Of a DNA stretch of 64,000 nt, positions 9,716 to 17,940 are shown piece after piece. This stretch comes from Allokutzneria sp. A3M-2-11 16 (GTDB lineage: Bacteria > Actinomycetota > Actinomycetes > Mycobacteriales > Pseudonocardiaceae). The position numbers were made by a program, and so were the translations under genes. Positions within the stretch are counted from its first letter, which is position 1. Every line of letters begins with the position of its first letter. The notes beneath the pieces were generated by a model, which was given only the letters and a program-made list of their open reading frames with translations, did not search any database and was not told the DNA's origin. The stretch is from NCBI RefSeq assembly GCF_024213555.1, contig NZ_JANAVO010000003.1, forward strand, positions 186,001-250,000. Reading direction: 5' to 3'.

Positions 9716-9768
9716 GTCTTCAAGTACGCGCAACCCCGCCTCCGCCGGTCGCAAACGACACCCAACCC
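9716..9768 (+). repeat. GTCTTCAAGTAC repeat, left half (copy R1)
   Basis: This copy starts GTCTTCAAGTAC and continues with a C-rich stretch and a GTCGCAAACGACACCCAACC-type core, then stops matching. It is almost identical over about 38 bases to the left half of the copy at 10029. There is no right-hand GTACTTGAAGAC partner, so it is a half element. Confidence 0.75.
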
Positions 9769-9884
9769 CCCGAGCAGCTGCCGTCCCACAAGTGGTCAGC
9801 AGCGACCCTGATCCCCACTTCCACTCCCCACCCTCCACAACGCCTCGCCCGCCCCCGAACATCAGCACGCGCAGCCCACCGAAC

Positions 9885-9947
9885 CCCGTTTCGTACTCAT
9901 AACGGGCATTGAGAGCGCTCTTTTTCCCGTTATGAGTACGAAACGGG
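9885..9947. repeat. Perfect 22-bp inverted repeat with 19-base loop
   Basis: The arm 9885-9906 (CCCGTTTCGTACTCATAACG then GG) is the exact reverse complement of 9926-9947. The 19-base loop itself contains the palindrome AGAGCGCTCT followed by a T run. The arms are far more AT-rich than their surroundings. It could be a bidirectional terminator, a cruciform recognition site or a recombination site. No coding function is seen. Confidence 0.85.
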
Positions 9948-10028
9948 AAAACGGGGCGAGCGCGGGAGGGGGAGGGCGGGGTGGACGTGGAGGGCTTGCA
10001 GGACACGGCCTAACCGCATGGTTCGCTG

Positions 10029-10136
10029 GTCTTCAAGTACCCCCAACCCCGCCTCCGCCGGTCGCAAACGACACCAAACCCAGGGGGTACGTGGCGGTTG
10101 GAGACGGCCGGGGCGGGGTTCGGGGGACTTGAAGAC
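10029..10136. repeat. GTCTTCAAGTAC palindromic repeat, full copy (R2)
   Basis: The left end GTCTTCAAGTACCCCCAACCCC is matched by a right end GGGGTTCGGGGGACTTGAAGAC as an imperfect inverted repeat of 108 bases. It has an inner GTCGCAAACGACACC-type segment and a weaker inner complement. It lies 2 bases from the end of the minus-strand phosphodiesterase gene and may act as its terminator. Confidence 0.8.
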
Positions 10137-10138
10137 CG

Positions 10139-10651
10139 TCATTCCTCCGTGCGAGGCCGCGTCACCTCGTGCAGCCGGAGGTCGGCGAGGCCGCGGGCGT
10201 CGACGGTCGCCGTCAGATAGGTGCACGCGGGCTGGCGCCGCCGGTCCGTCGGTGAGCCGGGGTTGAGCAACCTGATCCCACCGGGAGTCGTTGTGTCCCA
10301 AGGAATGTGGCTGTGCCCGAAGACCAGCGCGTCCACGCCGGGGAAGTGCGCGTCACACCGCTGCTCCCGCCCCTTCGCGGGCCCGGTGTCGTGCACCACC
10401 GCGATCCGCATCGCCCCGATCTCCACGTGCGCCACCTCCGGCAGCCGCGACCGGATGCCCGCGTCGTCGTTGTTCCCGTGCACGCCCACGAGCACCTTCG
10501 CCCGCTCCCGCAGCGTGTCCAGCACCGCCTCCTCGACCCAGTCCCCCGCGTGGATCACCAGATCCGCCCCGTCCACCTCCCGCCACACCTGCTCGGGCAC
10601 CGCCCGCGCCCGATGTGGCACGTGCGTGTCGGAGATCATCAGCACCCGCAT
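10139..10651 (-). CDS. YfcE/MJ0936-type metallophosphoesterase
   Basis: This 170-residue calcineurin-like phosphoesterase has the metal-binding motifs DTH (residues 8-10), GDW, GNND, a histidine in VVHDTG and GHSH in order. It belongs to the small YfcE-like family active on phosphodiesters such as bis-pNPP; the natural substrate is unknown. The start is taken at the ATG opening MRVLMISDTH, 15 codons inside the longest frame. It is convergent with the serine hydrolase across the repeat-rich gap. Confidence 0.88.
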   Translation of the reverse strand: MRVLMISDTHVPHRARAVPEQVWREVDGADLVIHAGDWVEEAVLDTLRERAKVLVGVHGNNDDAGIRSRLPEVAHVEIGAMRIAVVHDTGPAKGREQRCDAHFPGVDALVFGHSHIPWDTTTPGGIRLLNPGSPTDRRRQPACTYLTATVDARGLADLRLHEVTRPRTEE

Positions 10652-10737
10652 GCCCCCAGAGTGCCCCGCAGATGCGCTCGCCACTCCTGTTGTCAAATCT
10701 GAACCTACGGTCGAGCCCTCTTCGGGTTGTCCTGTCT

Positions 10738-11940
10738 CTACACCAGGCTGTCGAGGATCTCGATAGCCTGTGATTCATCGCGGTTCCTCGCGATTACGCA
10801 GAGGTCGTCCGCGTTGAGCGTGTCGATCTCCAACTGTTGGCAGAGATACGTCAGCTGTTCGTTGAGAGCGGCGCGTGTATTGAGTTGAGGTGTCTTGAGG
10901 AACGAAAGCGCGCGTTCCTCGGCTGCTCGTCTGCGCAGACGAGCATCGTTGCACCACAACTGGATGAAGTGTTGTTCGAATGGCCTGTACGACCCGATCA
11001 TCGGGAGCCCGAACTTGGAGGCAGCTCCTGTGAAGACGTCGTTCGGCAGCGTTGCTCGCCACACACCGTTAGGGAGTTCGGAGAGAACCTGCGCAGGCTC
11101 GAACCCGTTTTTGCTCGCCCACTTGGTCCATAGGATGTCCGGTTCATCATTGGTCTTCTCTACGTCCAAGGTGTGCTTGATACTGGGAACATCGGCGCAC
11201 AGTCGCTCGATGAAGACATCGCGGTCATTGGCCCCTCGACTGAAGGCGAGATAGGTGTCGGCACCGTCTTCGTTCGCCGCTCGCACCAGGTAGACGGGGA
11301 GGTACACGGTGTTGACGCTGGTCGTGGTGAGATCAGTGAATTCCTTTGGCAGGTTGAAATCATCACGATCCGGCTGTGCCGCCAGCTCACTGAGAGCCTT
11401 GGCCTGGAAGGGCTTCCCGGCGAAGCGGGCCGACAGCGGACGGAAGTTCTGCCGGTAGGTCTCCTCGCAGGGTGGCAGCGGCTCCGTGGGAAGCGGGATG
11501 CTGTAGTATGTCTTGGGCAAAGGTGAGCAGGTGAAGCTATCGAAGAGCAGCTCCTGCTCGATGTGCTTGATCGTGTACCTCACGGACATGGCCACCGATC
11601 GGGAACCGATGGTGGTCAACGTGATCTCCCCACCTCGCATCTCGATGTGTCCGAGCTTGATGAGGAAGGCGACCAGACGCCGGATCACTGAGGGGCGCAA
11701 GCCAAAGAAGGTGGCGAGCCCGTCAACTGTGTTAATCCCACATTCAGTGACCGCGCGCTCGAGGAATTTGTCCAGCACTTCGTAAGGCTGAGAGTCCAAG
11801 AACTTGGCGCGTATTCCGACCTGCCACAACGGAAACAGAACTGTGAAGTAGCGCTTTGGTCGCAGGTCGCTCACGCGGTTTGCTCGTTCGAGTGCGCGAT
11901 AGACGGGGAAAGTGATGCGCCGTGCCTCGTTGCTTGTCAC
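10738..11940 (-). CDS. Winged-helix protein of the TIR-kinase/helicase operon
   Basis: This 400-residue protein has no confident family. Residues 55-125 read as a winged helix: INTVDGLATFFGLRPSVIRRLVAFLIKLGHIEM followed by a beta-like ITLTTIGSRSV. The rest, with YSIPLPTEPLPP and later TVYLPVYLVRAANED, looks like a mixed alpha/beta domain followed by a helical tail. GTG 11940 follows the helicase stop by 7 bases, so it is the last gene of a four-gene minus-strand operon. A regulatory, nucleic-acid-binding or sensor role is an inference from the winged helix and context only. Confidence 0.75.
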   Translation of the reverse strand: MTSNEARRITFPVYRALERANRVSDLRPKRYFTVLFPLWQVGIRAKFLDSQPYEVLDKFLERAVTECGINTVDGLATFFGLRPSVIRRLVAFLIKLGHIEMRGGEITLTTIGSRSVAMSVRYTIKHIEQELLFDSFTCSPLPKTYYSIPLPTEPLPPCEETYRQNFRPLSARFAGKPFQAKALSELAAQPDRDDFNLPKEFTDLTTTSVNTVYLPVYLVRAANEDGADTYLAFSRGANDRDVFIERLCADVPSIKHTLDVEKTNDEPDILWTKWASKNGFEPAQVLSELPNGVWRATLPNDVFTGAASKFGLPMIGSYRPFEQHFIQLWCNDARLRRRAAEERALSFLKTPQLNTRAALNEQLTYLCQQLEIDTLNADDLCVIARNRDESQAIEILDSLV

Positions 11941-11947
11941 AGATGCC

Positions 11948-14893
11948 TCACAGCTGTTCGTCGAGCCGAGAGCGCAGCGCGCAGGAGGCGTGTCGCTCGC
12001 CATGTTGTCGTACGTGTTCGAGCAGGGAGCTGATCAACGCGCGGAAGCTGTCATCGTCGGCATTAGCCAGCGTTGAGAAGTCCCCGACAAGCACCAGCTG
12101 CGATTTCGCTCGGGTGATCGCCACGTTGAACCGGCGCAGTTCGCTCAGGAAGCCGACCTTGCCCCTGGTGTTGCTGCGCGTGCACGAGTAGATGATCAGG
12201 TCACGCTCGCCGCCCTGAAAAGCGTCGACTGTGCCGACATTGTCCACAACGCGGTTCTCGTCGCCAATCTCCTCGACCAACAGTTTTCTGATCAGCTCGA
12301 CCTGGCCGTTGTACGGGGTGATGACCGACCATTCGGCGTCTCGCCTCGTCGCGTCCGCGATCAACGCGGTCACCAGCTTCGCCTCCGCGCGGTTTCGATA
12401 CCCCTGCGCCTTGGGGGGAGCACCTATCGCGGCGAGGCCGCGGACCGGGCTTTCACGCCGCTCGGCGTACGGGAGATCCGAGGTGTCCACGACAGCGAGC
12501 GCGCTGCCGAACAGTGGATCGCGGTGTACCCGTTCCACTCCGGTGCGGAGCTTGCCTTCGTAGAACTGAGCCGATACGAAATCGGCGATCACCCGCGGCA
12601 TCCGCCGCTGCACGCTGAGCATGAGCTGGTTGCTTTCCGGAGCCACCGAGAACAGGGACTCAAAAGCGCTGCTGGTGATCTCCCTCGGCAGCTCCCCCAT
12701 GCGCTTCGCGACGAGCTCCTGGACCTCGCTCTTCAGCACCGGCGGAAGCTGCTTGTGGTCACCGACCAGGATCGCGCGTCTGGACCTGACGAGCGGCACC
12801 AGAACGCTCGGAAGTGGAGCCTGACCAGCTTCATCAATGATGGCCAAGTCGAAGTTGAGCTCCTTGATGAGATCCGAGGTGGCGACGCCGATGCACGTCG
12901 CGGCGATGACATCGGCGTAGCGGATGAGTTCGGGCTGGAGTTCGTAGGTCGGCTTGTCGAGTTGGTCGCGCCAGTCCGACAGCAGCTCCGCCTTCGCGCA
13001 CAAGGCCGGAAAGGTGGTATTGCACCAGCGCGCGTATTCCTCCCACTGAGTCAGATCCTCCCGGATCGGTCGGGGATGGGGTTGAACGTGCCGGACGATC
13101 CGGTCCAGCGCTGACCAGATCGCGGCGAGCTCGTCCAAGGCACGATCGAGCTGTTTTCGAGCCTCCGCGCAGGCATCTGTGAGGCGCAGCAGTTCGGGAT
13201 GAGTTCGAGGGAGCTGCTGAAGTGCCTGCCAAACCTGCCCCAGCTGGGCGCTGAGGCGCCCGTGATCGTGAAATGCCTCCTGGTAGGGCGGGAAGGCGCT
13301 CTCGGCGCGCTTGTAGTGGCGCCGCGCGCTCCAGCGGTTGGCCCATGCAAAGAGATGTCCCTTGCTCGCGCGTATCGTCGCCTGTTGCGTCAGTGCGCGA
13401 TGGTGGAGCAGAACCTCCTCCCGTCGACGAAGAAGGGAAGCACTCCCCTCAACGCGACGGTGAAGAGCATCGACTTGTGCCCTCAACGGGGCCTCGAAAT
13501 GTGCGGTGGCAGCCCGGAGGGAGACCGCTTGAGAGGCAGCGTTCTCGTGCGCGTGGAATGTTTTAGGTAGCTGTTCGCGCAGCCGCGTCCAGCACTCCTT
13601 GACCACTTCGAAGTGTGCCTTGAAGCTCATCAGATGCGAGGAGTCGCGATCTACTTCGGCGGCGAGCTGCTTCTGCAGTGACGCGGTCTGCGGCCCTACC
13701 GTTCTGGTCCTGGCGAACTCGGTCATGTGTATCTCATTGCCCACCCGGACGGTCAGCACGTCTTCAGGAAGACCTTCGACCACGTTGTCCACGGCCTTGT
13801 GGGTGTGTGCACTGACAAGCACCTGCTCATGGCCACCGGCACAGGATCGGGCGATCTCCGTGATGGTCCGGGTCTTTCCCGTTCCAGGAGGCCCCATGAC
13901 AAGCATGAGGTCTGGCACCGCCCGTGCTCGGGCTAGCGCGGTGAACTGATCATCGTCGAGCTGAATGCTCGGACGGACGGTCTGATCTGGTGTGAACGAG
14001 CGGAACTTCCCGTCGACCAGTGAGCCCAGCAATGTCGTATTGATGGCGTTGGCACTCCGCAGAGCGTTGACCGCCCGCAGCTGCGTCTGGGTGATGATCG
14101 TGCTTGACACAACTTCCAAGTGGCCCTGTTTGGGCAGCTTGTCGAAGTCGATGATCTGGTCGAAGCGCACCGTCAAGTCGCTCTCGTCCTGCCGGATGAC
14201 TGTGCCTCGATAGCCTGTCATCCCACTCGGCTGGACCTGGGTCTTCCGGGCGAGAGCGGATGGGTGGGAAAGTGCGAAGACGTATACCCCATGCGCTGAG
14301 TGCCGCTCCTCACGCGCGGCGCGTACCCCGCGGTAGAGGATCCTCGGTGCCGATCTGGTCTCGGCCACTTGAATTTCTTCGTCGGCCTTGATGAGGTTTT
14401 CGACCGTTCGCAGGAATTTGTTCTGCTCCGGCGTGATCAGTTCCGTCTGTGAGGTCGGCTCGACTGCGACGTTCTTCCAAGCATTGCTGATCTCAGCCCA
14501 ATGAGTTCTGTGTCCTTGCCTGGCGGGGTCGCCTCGTCGGCCCAGGATCGTCCAGGTGGGCGGTCTCAACCGCATGGCGCGCTTGATGACCAATGTGTGG
14601 TCGGAGTAGCGCAGCCGATCCAGGTGGATGATCTCGTAGACGTCAACGTGGGTATTCGGCCGCAGCCACAGGAAATATCGTTCGCTGTAAATCACGAGTA
14701 GATCCGGACGATCAGGATGGATCGCTGCCAGGACCCCGCCACAGGCGGTGCGTTGACGGAGATCGCTTTGAACCTCTGCGAGGTCGGGCATGTGGGGGTG
14801 TTCTCGGCGAAGCCTTAAGACGCGCTGCTGGGACTTGCTGGTCGGCACGAGCGCTATCGGTGCCGCGAGATCTAGTTCCACTTCGCCGTTCAC
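11948..14893 (-). CDS. SF1 (UPF1/DNA2-like, COG1112-type) helicase
   Basis: This 981-residue protein has about 300 N-terminal residues of unknown fold, then a superfamily 1 helicase core: Walker A GPPGTGKT (about 334-341), a long helical insertion, Walker B IIDEAGQA (about 686), motif III LVGDHKQLPPV (about 709), motif V TVDAFQGGERDLIIYS and motif VI NVAITRAKSQLVLVGD (about 920-935). GTG 14893 overlaps the stop of the TIR-kinase gene (GTGA), showing tight coupling. Helicases of this group occur in antiphage systems such as Mokosh, where they are linked to a Ser/Thr kinase domain. Membership here is an inference. Confidence 0.9.
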   Translation of the reverse strand: MNGEVELDLAAPIALVPTSKSQQRVLRLRREHPHMPDLAEVQSDLRQRTACGGVLAAIHPDRPDLLVIYSERYFLWLRPNTHVDVYEIIHLDRLRYSDHTLVIKRAMRLRPPTWTILGRRGDPARQGHRTHWAEISNAWKNVAVEPTSQTELITPEQNKFLRTVENLIKADEEIQVAETRSAPRILYRGVRAAREERHSAHGVYVFALSHPSALARKTQVQPSGMTGYRGTVIRQDESDLTVRFDQIIDFDKLPKQGHLEVVSSTIITQTQLRAVNALRSANAINTTLLGSLVDGKFRSFTPDQTVRPSIQLDDDQFTALARARAVPDLMLVMGPPGTGKTRTITEIARSCAGGHEQVLVSAHTHKAVDNVVEGLPEDVLTVRVGNEIHMTEFARTRTVGPQTASLQKQLAAEVDRDSSHLMSFKAHFEVVKECWTRLREQLPKTFHAHENAASQAVSLRAATAHFEAPLRAQVDALHRRVEGSASLLRRREEVLLHHRALTQQATIRASKGHLFAWANRWSARRHYKRAESAFPPYQEAFHDHGRLSAQLGQVWQALQQLPRTHPELLRLTDACAEARKQLDRALDELAAIWSALDRIVRHVQPHPRPIREDLTQWEEYARWCNTTFPALCAKAELLSDWRDQLDKPTYELQPELIRYADVIAATCIGVATSDLIKELNFDLAIIDEAGQAPLPSVLVPLVRSRRAILVGDHKQLPPVLKSEVQELVAKRMGELPREITSSAFESLFSVAPESNQLMLSVQRRMPRVIADFVSAQFYEGKLRTGVERVHRDPLFGSALAVVDTSDLPYAERRESPVRGLAAIGAPPKAQGYRNRAEAKLVTALIADATRRDAEWSVITPYNGQVELIRKLLVEEIGDENRVVDNVGTVDAFQGGERDLIIYSCTRSNTRGKVGFLSELRRFNVAITRAKSQLVLVGDFSTLANADDDSFRALISSLLEHVRQHGERHASCALRSRLDEQL

Positions 14894-16257
14894 CGGCTGT
14901 CTCCTCGGTCGAGCTCGCTGATCACGGTGTTCAGATGGGCACCGAGGGCTTGAGCGTTGCGCGGACGGTTTCGTGGGTCGACGTGCAGGGCCGCACACAG
15001 CAACTCCTCCAACGTCGTGGGAAGTTCGGGGGTGATGATGCGCACCGGGGGGCTGCGGTCAGGGGAGTAGGTGTGGCCAGTGAGAATGTGGTACGTGATC
15101 GCGGCGATCTGGTACACGTCGATCTGTGGTGACTGTGATCGGTCGGCCGTTGAACCGCGTCGCTGCTCTGGAGCGCGATAGTCCGGTCGCCCTTCGCCCG
15201 CGGTGATGGGAAGGGTTGCCAAGCCAAGGTCTCGAAGCCCGCTTCGCTCTTCTTCTGCCAGAAGGAGGATTGAGGTGGGTGCCAGGTCACGGTGCCCGTG
15301 GCCTCGCTGGTGCAGCGGAACCAAGGTCGTGCACAAGCTTGCAATCAGTCGGAGGCACCGTCCTAGTAGGAACAGCGGGAGCCGCGTCTCAGTTGGGCCG
15401 TAGAGGTCGGCCAGACTCGGCAAGGCGGGGCGTTGGAACACCAGACTGGCTTCAGTGGGAGTGTCGATCAACTCGTGCAGCCGTGGGATTCCAGGCTTTC
15501 CTGCGAGCGACCGCAGCAGCTCGCCTTCGGCGACGAGCGCATCGCGACGTGCTTCGCCGGCAGGGCATGGGCGCAGAATACGTAGCTGCCGCAAGGAAAA
15601 GGAGATGCTCAACGGTTCGAGCGATTCCGCTGACGCGGAACGCGCCACCCAGCGGCGGTCAGACGATGGTGTGTCCTCGACTGGTTCGACGAGCAGGTAG
15701 GGCCGTCCCCCGATCGCCACTTCCATTCCGCATTGCCAGGCCTGATCCGGAACGGCTGGGAAAGTACCCAACAGCGGCAAACCAGGTGTGGGTCGCAGTT
15801 CTGGCACGGCGGCAGCGATGCGGTCCGCGAGTTCCGCCATGTCCCGTCTCCAGCTGCGGGTGAAGAGGCGTTGGTACTGCAGTTCGGCGATGTCCGCGAT
15901 GTCCTCCGGAAGCTCCTCCTTGGACAGTCGGGTTTCCCGTCGCAGTACGGGAATGACGATCACACCGCGGCGGAGCGCCGTAGCGATCTCACGACGTACC
16001 CAGTCGTCAGAGCGGTCGATCAACCGTTGTCCTGAACGGTCCGTGCTGGTGCTCCACCGTTCCCCGATGACGCAGAGCAATACCTTGCACGTGTGTAGCG
16101 CACTGTCCAGCCGCTCCGGGAATCGCGTCCCGAGCCCGATCGACTTCGCCGCGAAGAAGACGTGTCGCGAGCCGAAGCGGCGGGACAGGTCGTCGTCGAT
16201 GTGAGCGGCCGCGTCCTCCCCGTCACCCGTTCGGTAGTTGACGAACACCGTCGCCAT
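14890..16257 (-). CDS. TIR domain fused to a degenerate protein kinase
   Basis: This 455-residue protein has a TIR domain at residues 1-150: VFVNYRTGDGED, VFFAAKSIGLG, LLCVIGERWS, and DDWVRREIATAL with the likely catalytic Glu at residue 90. A protein-kinase fold follows from about 180 to 440: HRDLAPTSILL near 322, RDLGLA in place of DFG, and YRAPEQ. A clear glycine loop and VAIK lysine are absent, and the HRDxxxxN asparagine is Ser, so the kinase may be inactive or a sensor. Active TIR domains of this type degrade NAD+. It sits in an operon between XRE and helicase genes. Confidence 0.88.
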   Translation of the reverse strand: MATVFVNYRTGDGEDAAAHIDDDLSRRFGSRHVFFAAKSIGLGTRFPERLDSALHTCKVLLCVIGERWSTSTDRSGQRLIDRSDDWVRREIATALRRGVIVIPVLRRETRLSKEELPEDIADIAELQYQRLFTRSWRRDMAELADRIAAAVPELRPTPGLPLLGTFPAVPDQAWQCGMEVAIGGRPYLLVEPVEDTPSSDRRWVARSASAESLEPLSISFSLRQLRILRPCPAGEARRDALVAEGELLRSLAGKPGIPRLHELIDTPTEASLVFQRPALPSLADLYGPTETRLPLFLLGRCLRLIASLCTTLVPLHQRGHGHRDLAPTSILLLAEEERSGLRDLGLATLPITAGEGRPDYRAPEQRRGSTADRSQSPQIDVYQIAAITYHILTGHTYSPDRSPPVRIITPELPTTLEELLCAALHVDPRNRPRNAQALGAHLNTVISELDRGDSR

Positions 16258-16277
16258 GGAGCTTCCCCCTCGTCCGC

Positions 16278-17531
16278 TCAGCTCAGTGCGTGTACGAGCA
16301 ACGGATACAGCTCGCCGATGGGCCGGTAGTCCTGATGCGGTGCGAGCAGCTTCGCTAGGTGCCGGAGATCAGACGCCACTGTGGCCGACTCGACGACCGA
16401 GACGATGCCGAGCAGTTCTCGGGTCAGTTCGCATGCGTGATCCAGGTCGTTCGCACGCGCATGGGCAAGCGCCCGACGCGCTCCGAATCGAAGTCGCGCA
16501 CGCGAGGCACTCTGGGGTATCCGCAGTACCTCGCGATCCAGAACCTCGGTGGCACGCTTGTGGAGGCCCAGGTCGCTCAGGCACCACCCTGTGGCGATCG
16601 CCGCCTGATCGACGACGTGCTGCGAGCCCAGGATCGGTCGGCTATCGGATCGCCTCGCCCGGGCGAGGAGCGCCGTGGCGTTGTCCAACGCGCGCAGCGC
16701 ACTGTCGCGATCGCCGGCCAACGCGTGCCCCTGTGCTTCCCGTTGTGCTGCGAGGCCTCTGATTCTCGCGGGAGTCCTCTCATCCAGTTGGGCCCGCTGG
16801 GCCAAAGCGATCGTGAGGGCGGCGTTCCCCTGATACATCTCGATGAGTCCCCTGCGGACCAGTGCGTACGTCCTCAGGTCGCGATCGCCTGCCTGCGACG
16901 CCAGGTTCGCGGCATGGTTGGTCCACTCAAGTGCGAGACCGTCGTCTCCGGACTCCTGCGCCATCCAACCAGCGAACTCGGCGAAACGGGCGCGCAGCAG
17001 AGTCAGCTCGGGCTGAAGGGACGGATGAGCTTGGTGCGTCGCCGTTTGCAACAGTTGGGAAATCGAGACAGCGGCGCCGAGCACGTTGATGGGGCTCGCT
17101 GTCTGCCCGAGGCTCCGGGTCTCCTCGAAGAGGTTCCTGAACCGGGTGAGCGTTTGTTCGTCCGGCACGGCTGGTGCTCGGTCGCCGGACGCCATCAAGG
17201 ATGCGGCGGCTCCGAAGAGAGCCGCGCGTCTGCCGATTCTCGGAGGGTGATCATTGTCCTTCGGCGGCGTCAACATGAGATGCGTCGTCTCCGTTCTTCT
17301 ACGGGTTCGTCGCCTCATTTCTGGAACGAGTGCGGTGAGCTTCCCCATGGCGTCGAGAGCGCGATCGCAGTTTCTGGCAATCTCCGCAGTTGGCTCTTTT
17401 CGGCCATGCTCCAGATTGCTGATGTGAGCAAAGCTGACCCGCGCTTCTTTACTTAGCTCCCTGAGCGTGAGGCCTTTCTCCTTGCGTAGTCGCCTGAGTT
17501 CCCGTCCGAACGGGTCCGGCTGCTTGTGCAC
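16278..17531 (-). CDS. XRE-family regulator with TPR-like C-terminal half
   Basis: This 417-residue protein has an N-terminal Cro/C1 helix-turn-helix (residues 8-65: FGRELRRLRKEKGLTLRELS, then VSFAHISNLEHGRKEPT). A basic linker follows with RIGRRAALFGAAASL, then about 270 helical residues like those of actinobacterial XRE-TPR regulators. GTG 17531 is chosen because the DNA-binding domain starts nine residues later. It ends 20 bases before the TIR-kinase gene and is the first gene of the minus-strand operon, whose likely regulator it is. A small membrane-protein frame starts divergently 123 bases away. Confidence 0.87.
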   Translation of the reverse strand: MHKQPDPFGRELRRLRKEKGLTLRELSKEARVSFAHISNLEHGRKEPTAEIARNCDRALDAMGKLTALVPEMRRRTRRRTETTHLMLTPPKDNDHPPRIGRRAALFGAAASLMASGDRAPAVPDEQTLTRFRNLFEETRSLGQTASPINVLGAAVSISQLLQTATHQAHPSLQPELTLLRARFAEFAGWMAQESGDDGLALEWTNHAANLASQAGDRDLRTYALVRRGLIEMYQGNAALTIALAQRAQLDERTPARIRGLAAQREAQGHALAGDRDSALRALDNATALLARARRSDSRPILGSQHVVDQAAIATGWCLSDLGLHKRATEVLDREVLRIPQSASRARLRFGARRALAHARANDLDHACELTRELLGIVSVVESATVASDLRHLAKLLAPHQDYRPIGELYPLLVHALS

Positions 17532-17940
17532 GACGACTCCATGGTTCGGGCCGCCCTCAGCGGGGCGGGAAGCATGCTCACGGCTGATGGCACGGGTCAG
17601 TGAGCGTAACCGCATTCGCTGATCCAGTAAGGCAAAATCAGGAGGTTGGTCGAGATGTACAGGTTTCTAGCAAAGCGGTCCAGTCAGAAGAGGGCTTCTC
17701 AATCCGAAGGATTTGTGCTGTACCTTGGCCTGGTGGTGCTTTTGTGGCTGTTCAGGCATGGGCGGTAGTGACGGTGCTGATCAACATGCATGCCGAGGGG
17801 CAACCGTCGCAGCTCTATCCCTCAGCTGCGCGGCGGCCGTGATTGCCGCCGTCGACTCGATTCGGGGTATCTGTGTGCGCAAGTGCGATTAGGCCGGTCA
17901 GAGGCGACGTTTCGAATCACCGGCGGAACGCTGGCTCACC
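17532..17940. other. Gap beside the XRE gene with one small frame
   Basis: This 409-base stretch has no large gene. It holds the likely XRE-operon promoter region, a 37-codon frame with a strong ribosome binding site (17655-17768), and a weak hairpin (CGGCGGC at 17831 pairing with GCCGCCG ending at 17851). An overlapping 80-codon frame starting at 17600 has no supporting features. Confidence 0.6.
17655..17768 (+). CDS. Possible small single-pass membrane peptide, 37 residues
   Basis: AGGAGG lies nine bases before ATG 17655. The 37-residue product has a basic, polar N-terminal half (MYRFLAKRSSQKRASQSEG) and then one hydrophobic helix FVLYLGLVVLLWLF ending RHGR. This is the size and layout of small membrane toxins or regulatory peptides. 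It runs divergently from the XRE gene of the TIR-kinase operon. It is called on the strong binding site and the clear membrane segment; no family is recognised. Its coding status is unproven. Confidence 0.45.
   Translation: MYRFLAKRSSQKRASQSEGFVLYLGLVVLLWLFRHGR

Larger units (their letters stand above)
9678..10138. other. Repeat-rich intergenic region between convergent genes
   Basis: These 461 bases lie between the stops of the serine hydrolase (+) and the phosphodiesterase (-). They contain a half copy and a full copy of the GTCTTCAAGTAC repeat in the same orientation, and between them a very strong hairpin. Open frames across this stretch have no recognisable product and are not called. 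Confidence 0.8.

Noticed and set aside
9716-10136. Insertion sequence or transposon flanked by direct repeats
   Set aside because: Although two repeat copies flank a perfect inverted repeat, there is no transposase frame and no target duplication that can be seen.
17600-17842. 80-codon plus-strand frame overlapping the small membrane peptide
   Set aside because: It has no ribosome binding site and no domain, membrane or codon signal. The overlapping 37-codon frame has a much stronger start.
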